64,000 nucleotides of DNA from Nageia nagi. Taxonomy: Eukaryota; Pinophyta. Made by a program: the position numbers and the translations under genes. Below are positions 59,266 through 64,000 of the stretch, one piece after another. The first letter of the stretch is position 1. Every line of letters starts with the position of its first letter. Location: NCBI GenBank assembly GCA_050084985.1, contig JBITNC010000002.1, positions 17,608,001-17,672,000 of the forward strand, read 5' to 3'. The notes beneath the pieces are model-generated. The model made no database searches and was not told the DNA's origin. It saw only the letters and a list, made by a program, of their open reading frames with translations.

Positions 59266-60111
59266 CAAGGTTTTCACGGAACGTCCCCAATTTTTTTTTT
59301 GCGTCTTCCTATCCCTCTCATCCCTGAGACTGGGGGATGCCCCAAGGAACATTCCCCCCCATCCCCTTTTTAGGGCATAAGGTGGAGACGTCCTCGAGAC
59401 AATTTCCCAGGCCCTTGGGACATTTCCTCTTCAACTGCGCAAATGGGGACGACCAAGGGACGGCTAGCCGTCCCTCGACTATCCTCGAGGATGGATTCCC
59501 CTCCCCTGCATTTGGTCGACGTAGCACAATCAAAAAAAAATCTCAACTTCTTTTTAATTTTTTTTCATAAACCTTAGGCATTGATAGTAGCTCTTCAAAT
59601 GAAGACATTGATAATGATACTGATAGACATGCAATAGCTCATGAGCCATAAGACTTCTAGTTTACTGTTCTAGTTTTTGACATTTTGACTTATTAGTTAT
59701 TTGACATATTCATGTCAAAGAACATGTTTTTGGGCCTTAGCATATTCAAACTTAACGGCATTATGATTATTAGACTATATTTATGCCTCATTCTGATTTA
59801 TCATTTATGATTCAGATTTTTTATTTTCATTTTATAATCATGTTACTTGCTAGTATGTTAGTAGTTACAGATTTTCATTTTCAAAGTATGTTACATATTT
59901 GAATTGATCCTTGGATGAATCATGAATGCTAATAACGAATGAAACATTGAAACTATATCTAATATCTACTTTTCCAATTTCTGAAAATTCTGGGGATTTT
60001 TTAGTATATCTAATTTTTACTTATCGTCCCCCTCGTGTTTCCAAAAATCAGGTCACCATCCTTGGGGACTTGTCCCCTCATTTCCCCGTCCCCTAGTCCA
60101 TGACAACCTTG
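59266..60111. mobile_element. hAT-type non-autonomous DNA transposon
   Basis: Terminal inverted repeats: CAAGGTTTTCACGGA at 59266 and CAAGGTTGTCATGGA read inward from 60111 (13 of 15 bases). Flanking 8-mers CTTGTATT (59258-59265) and CTCGTTTT (60112-60119) agree at 6 of 8 positions, the hAT duplication length. Both ends are loaded with GGGAC/GTCCC words (59283-59480 and 60025-60095), unlike the AT-rich core. At 846 bp it has no transposase. An acidic coding-like relic (SSSNEDIDNDTD) near 59590-59620 may be the last trace of one. Confidence 0.72.
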
Positions 60112-60207
60112 CTCGTTTTTGGAATTTTTGCCCAACTATATCTGATTTTTAAATTTGTGATTTTCATTTTCCCACTAAAAGCCAATAAGTAGAGATACAT
60201 ATTCCTC

Positions 60208-60447
60208 ATGTATTCGTCGATCAACGCTAGCACTAGGATGTATGACAGATTTTACGCACATAAGCATAAAGATGAACTCATCCAATACTATCGAATTCAA
60301 CTCTTAAAACTAAAGATCAAACTCCCTAAGAACCCCAAAGATGATGCTCTCTCCAGTGTTAGCATTGCCAAATAGTGTACTTTCTTCAAGTATGACTTGG
60401 GTTACAATCAGGTCAAGTGTCGGGTCGTGTCATTTCCCTCAAGTTGA
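60208..60447 (+). pseudogene. Unidentified 79-codon frame with one in-frame stop
   Basis: A plus-strand frame begins ATG at 60208, reads 55 codons to a TAG at 60373, and continues in frame for 23 more to a TGA. The translation (MYDRFYAHKHKDELIQYYR, LLKLKIKLPKNPKDDAL, FFKYDLGYNQVKCRVVSF) is balanced in composition and not obviously the complement of an element frame. I do not recognise it. It lies between the hAT element and chromovirus G3. Confidence 0.35.
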
Positions 60448-60754
60448 CCATTTAAGAGACAATGTAGAATCCTAACACATCAAAACATCTCCAAAACACC
60501 CCTAAGATGCAAAATCATCAAAAGCTACTATCTCCCACAATCATGAAACCCCATTACTCACTAGGTCTAGCATTGGTGCTCTCGACAACATTGGCGCTAA
60601 GCCTTTGGCAAGCAATGTACCAGAATTCATTGGATCTAATCAATTATCTAAGTGTGGACATCCTCTAGCTGATATCCACTCATAGACAATTGATCTCCAG
60701 ATCTCACCTCCCCAATGAGAAAGGCATTTGGTCCCACAAATGCTCAATTGGAAA

Positions 60755-60875
60755 TAAGATGAGGAAATATCTCACCTTAGTTGTGTCGTACCACTTGGCT
60801 CTTTTAGGCAATTGTCGTTTCATCCCAACCAACTATATCTCTTGTTGACCGCTTCTTGTTGTACGAACCTTTATT
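60755..60875 (-). pseudogene. Chromodomain relic of G3
   Basis: Minus-strand frame 'KVRTTRSGQQEI', a TAG, then 'LVGMKRQLPKRAKWYDTTKVRYFLI'. The pattern of a hydrophobic pair, a basic/Trp-like turn, 'LP', 'A.W' and a closing 'F' fits the C-terminal chromodomain of chromoviruses, which directs integration to particular chromatin. One stop interrupts it. Confidence 0.65.
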
Positions 60876-61008
60876 TGCATAACAGAATCCTCCAACTCAT
60901 CCATTGTATTTGGAGCTAGATCCTCAATAGATGGCAAAACCTGACCTACTGATCCTTCATCTTCAGTAATCATACAAGGCTCAAATAAATTCAAGTTCTC
61001 CACATTAA

Positions 61009-62165
61009 CTACTGATAGATATTTATATAAGCAAATAAATTTAATTTGAAGGCATTCTCACCTACTTGATCAATAATTTCAAATGGTCCATACCAAATAG
61101 CCTTCAACTTTTTGGTTTGTCCTTCTAGTCTGTCTTTGCTGAGATGTAACCACACTTGATCTCCCACTTCGAATTTATGATCAATTATATGCTTATCATG
61201 TCTCAACTTATACTTTGCTTGACTAGTTTTAAGTTGCTCTTCAACTTTGAGGTGAACATGTTGAATCTTTTCAATGAACTTTATAGCATGTTTTTCTTCC
61301 TTAACCAAAGTTACATCAAACCTACCATGCTACCCAAAAACACAATCACATGGTGATGGTGGAAGGTACCTAAAACACATTTCAAATGGAGACTTACTGG
61401 TGGAAGTATTAACTGCCCTATTTTAGTAATCTGATGCTTGCCAAATTGCACCCTCAACAGCTGAACTAATGTACTATTCACAACCTCAATTTGACCATTA
61501 GTTTGAGGATGAAAAGCAGTACTTCTTTTCAGATTAGTATCCATCTTCTCCCACAAACAAGTCCAAAATTTACCTAGAAATCTAGAATCCTAATTAGAAA
61601 TAATAGTAGGTAAACCAAATTGAACCCAAATATGAGAAAAGTAAAGGTTTCTTGCATCTTGTCGAGCAATAGACTTTTGCATGGAATTAAAACACACTCC
61701 TTACTGAATCTATCCACCACTACAAACTAGTATTCATGAATCCTCTTTGTCATTGGTAATACTCTTCCAAGGTCTGTTAGATATAGGAAATGGTTGATAC
61801 AATCTCAATTTCTTATTGCTAGGCTTGCTAGTACAACACATTATACAACCCCTTATGTACTTTGCAACTTACTCTTGCATTTTAGGCCAATACACATACC
61901 TTTGTAGATTTGTCAATGTCTTTCCAACTCCAAAATGGCCAACATCGCGGGATGTATGAGCTTCTCTCATCATATGAATCCTCTCCCCTTCAAGAACACA
62001 AAAAGAATTCAACTTGTAAGGGAGTCCATCCTTGATATGGAAATCAACCATTTCCTCACCTTTTGGTCTAGAAGATTTCTCCAACCACATATGCACATCC
62101 TTAAAGTTTGGATCATGCAAATAAGCTTCTTTATATGTTTCATGAACAAAAGGATTGAAATTCAT
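61009..62165 (-). pseudogene. Integrase of G3, broken
   Basis: The zinc-binding part is at 62165-61869 ('HTSRDVGHFGVGKTLTNLQRYVYWPKMQE'), followed by C..C residues near 61840 ('GCIMCCTSK'). The catalytic core is shattered, though 'STAFHPQTNGQIEVVNSTLVQLLR' with the catalytic Glu is readable at 61520-61440. The C-terminal module is open for 99 codons at 61308-61009, with 'KYKLRHDKHIIDHKFEVGDQVWLHL' and 'KAIWYGPFEIIDQVGENAF'. Confidence 0.88.
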
Positions 62166-62169
62166 TACC

Positions 62170-62628
62170 GTGCTCAGAAATTAAACACTTTGTGTCCCCA
62201 GTGTTGGCAATGTCGTTGGCGTTGGCGGTCTTGGCAATATATCTACCACTTTGTTTGTGATGACTTTCTTGTACTTGATAACCAAATGAAATTGTTGCAA
62301 AAATCTCATCTAATGGAAATGCCTCGCTTGCTGCAACTTATATTGGGTTTGTAAATATTGCAAAGTTTGATGATCAATATAAATTATTTTTTCTTTGACA
62401 ACCAAATAATAATTCCATTTTCTAACAGCTTAAACCATCGAACTTCTTTGAAATATAACAAACCAGTCTCCTTTCTTGCATCAAAACAGCGCCCATAGCA
62501 TACACAGTTGCATTAGTTTCAATCTTAAATGGCAACTGCAAATTTCGGAGTGCTAATACAACTGCTTGGCTAATTTTTTGCTTCAGAGAGTCAAAAGATT
62601 GTTGTTGCTTCTTTCCCCACTAAAAACT
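62170..62628 (-). pseudogene. RNase H region of G3, broken
   Basis: After the RT thumb the minus strand reads 'QSFDSLKQKISQAVVLALRNLQLPFKIETNATVYAMGAVLMQ', the typical start of Ty3 RNase H, followed by stops. In an active element it removes the RNA strand during reverse transcription. Confidence 0.8.
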
Positions 62629-63339
62629 CTACATTTTTCCTATGACATCATGCATTGAAGAAGTAATGCTTGAAAAATTAGCAATGAATTTTCTAAGGTA
62701 ATGAATAGCTCCTAAGAAACACCTAGTCTTAGTGACATTGATAGGTCTTGGCGACTCATTGATGGCTCTCACCTTCTCAAGATCAATCCTCAATTGTCCA
62801 CCACCAACAATATGTCCTAAGTACACCAAAGATTGCTTGCCAAACTCACACTCAACTTCAATAACAATTTCTCTTTTTAAAGAATTTGGAGCACTTGTTT
62901 CAAGTGTACCAAATGGTCTTCCCAAGTCTGGCTATAAACCAGAATATGATCCAAGTAAACAACAACAAAAGAATCAATAAAAGATCTGAAAACTTCATTA
63001 CCCTCATAAAGGTGGTTGGTGCATTGCACAACCCAAATGGAAGTACAAGACATTCAAGAAAACCTCGTCTTGTCTTTAAGGCAGTTTTCCAAATGTCCTC
63101 CTCTTTCATCCTCACTTGATGATATCCACTTCGTAAGTTTGGCTTGGAAAAGAATCTACAACCTGTAGTTGATCTATAAGATCATCAATCCTAGGCAATG
63201 GGTAACAATTCTTAATGGTGATCTTATTTAATGCCCTCTGGTCTTTACACATCCTCCAAGTCTCATCTTTCTTTGGCACTAAGACCAACGGTGATCCACA
63301 TGGAGAAATGCTTGGTTTGATGACTCCTTCATCCAACAA
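62629..63339 (-). pseudogene. Reverse transcriptase of G3, broken
   Basis: Motifs on the minus strand: '[35 protein letters not shown]' region at 63330-63230, 'KTRRGFLECLVLPFGLCNAPTTF' at 63070-63010, 'YLDHILVYSQTWEDHL' near 62950 and 'YLGHIVGGGQLRIDLEKV' at 62820. The catalytic Y-x-D-D reads YLDH, so the second Asp is lost. Frameshifts separate the three blocks. Confidence 0.9.
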
Positions 63340-64000
63340 TTCCCATACTTATTGCATAATCTTCTCACATTCCACAATAGATTGTCTATACAATCCAATG
63401 TGAGGAAGATGTACATCCGACAATAACTAGATTTTATCCCCAACGATGGCATTGGCATCAATGTTGACGTTCAGATATAGTTTATCTCCAACGTTGGTGC
63501 TGATTTTCCATAACCTTTCTCCCCTAGTTGGATCACTGCAAGTATAAATTTCTTACTAGCATTGATGAGTCTCTTCTTCTAGCTTGTTGTCACAAACTCT
63601 ATTTGCTTCTTGCATGTATGGGCATTAACGAAAAACAATTTTAAATCTTTAATCAACCTATACTGATTTTCCTTCCTGTAGTAAATAGCATTTCCATCCT
63701 AGAAATGGGGATTACCAAATATAACTCCACAAATATCAAGAGGTACTACATCAACAACTACTGTATCAATGAAATTTTTGTTAATAGCAAAGGTCAACTT
63801 ACATTGTTTCATCACCTATAATTTGCAATCATTGTGCACCCATCCCAATGTCTATGAATGAGGATGATTGGTTCTCTCCAAACCCAACTTTCATCAATGA
63901 GGTTTGTTTGTCATCCAGGCTCAATGAGTGAATCAATTTTGGTCTTCTTCACTTGAATATTGAGATGAAAGAGTTGCATTTGTTTATCCTCTATCTTCTC

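Larger units (their letters stand above)
56168..64000 (-). other. ADNT1 intron, open at the window end
   Basis: No further ADNT1 exon was found between the acceptor at 56168 and the window end. If the gene continues upstream, as its intact frame and acceptor suggest, this intron is at least 7.8 kb. It contains a solo LTR, chromovirus remnants G4 and G3, and a hAT-type element. Confidence 0.6.
60750..64000 (-). mobile_element. Chromovirus (Ty3-gypsy) G3, protease to chromodomain, continuing beyond the window
   Basis: On the minus strand, in order: a protease region (about 63960-63700, 'VVVDVVPLDICGVIFGNPHF'), reverse transcriptase, RNase H, integrase and a C-terminal chromodomain relic. Protease and RT wording match G2, so they are one family. 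The gag end lies outside the window. Numerous stops and frameshifts show it is inactive. Confidence 0.88.

Noticed and set aside
59318-59570. Opposed frames of 71 and 77 codons
   Set aside because: Both translate the GGGAC/GTCCC-rich end of the hAT element; frames on both strands follow from the repetitive words.
61935-62354. 139-codon plus-strand frame
   Set aside because: It is the complement of G3 integrase and RNase H; the minus strand gives clear Ty3 motifs.

Overview
The window looks like nuclear DNA from a plant with a large, repeat-rich genome. It is AT-rich, spliceosomal introns are visible, and both recognisable genes are plant genes. Most of the rest is decayed LTR retrotransposons (Ty1-copia with initiator-Met tRNA primer sites, Ty3-gypsy chromoviruses, and non-autonomous derivatives) with smaller inserts: a tRNA-derived SINE, a hAT-type DNA element and solo LTRs. 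A gymnosperm is plausible, because one host intron is at least 7.8 kb and filled with retroelements. That is inference, not proof. Almost all long open frames here are retroelement remains or chance frames.

Layout. 1-3645: 3' end and LTR of a Ty3-gypsy-like element (F). 3646-18040: two partial copies of a non-autonomous repeat (T) with 35-bp tandem units. The first copy is split by an approximately 11-kb non-coding LTR element (B, minus, 4013-15022), which is itself split by a 4.6-kb non-coding element (A, minus, 7012-11602). A solo LTR of the A family (16177-16664) sits at the start of the second copy. 20282-22975: degenerate Ty3-gypsy (G2, plus). 23049-23420: PPR pseudogene fragment (minus). 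25875-26437: (TA)n and a 26-bp minisatellite. 28563-28987: intact three-exon CYSTM gene (minus), with a 610-bp tandem duplication upstream at 29453-30672.

34537-42819: complete but dead Ty1-copia element (C1, plus) with both LTRs. 42820-51132: related element C2 (minus), abutting C1 tail to tail and lacking its 3' LTR. C2 carries a nested solo LTR with a perfect CTAGA duplication and a SINE with a perfect 15-bp duplication. 51133-51695: unidentified broken reading frame. 54113-55190: three diverged tandem copies of a repeat. 55613-56167: last two coding exons of an ADNT1-type mitochondrial adenine nucleotide carrier (minus). The upstream intron runs to the window end and contains a solo LTR, two chromovirus remnants (G4, G3) and a hAT element.

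The most noteworthy points concern the C and A elements. All eight palindromes examined lie at the same place, between LTR start and TATA box. A appears to be a gag-pol-less derivative of the copia family, sharing primer site, leader end and 3' spacer. C1 and C2 both carry an unusually long leader with an open antisense frame. No new multi-gene system is evident.
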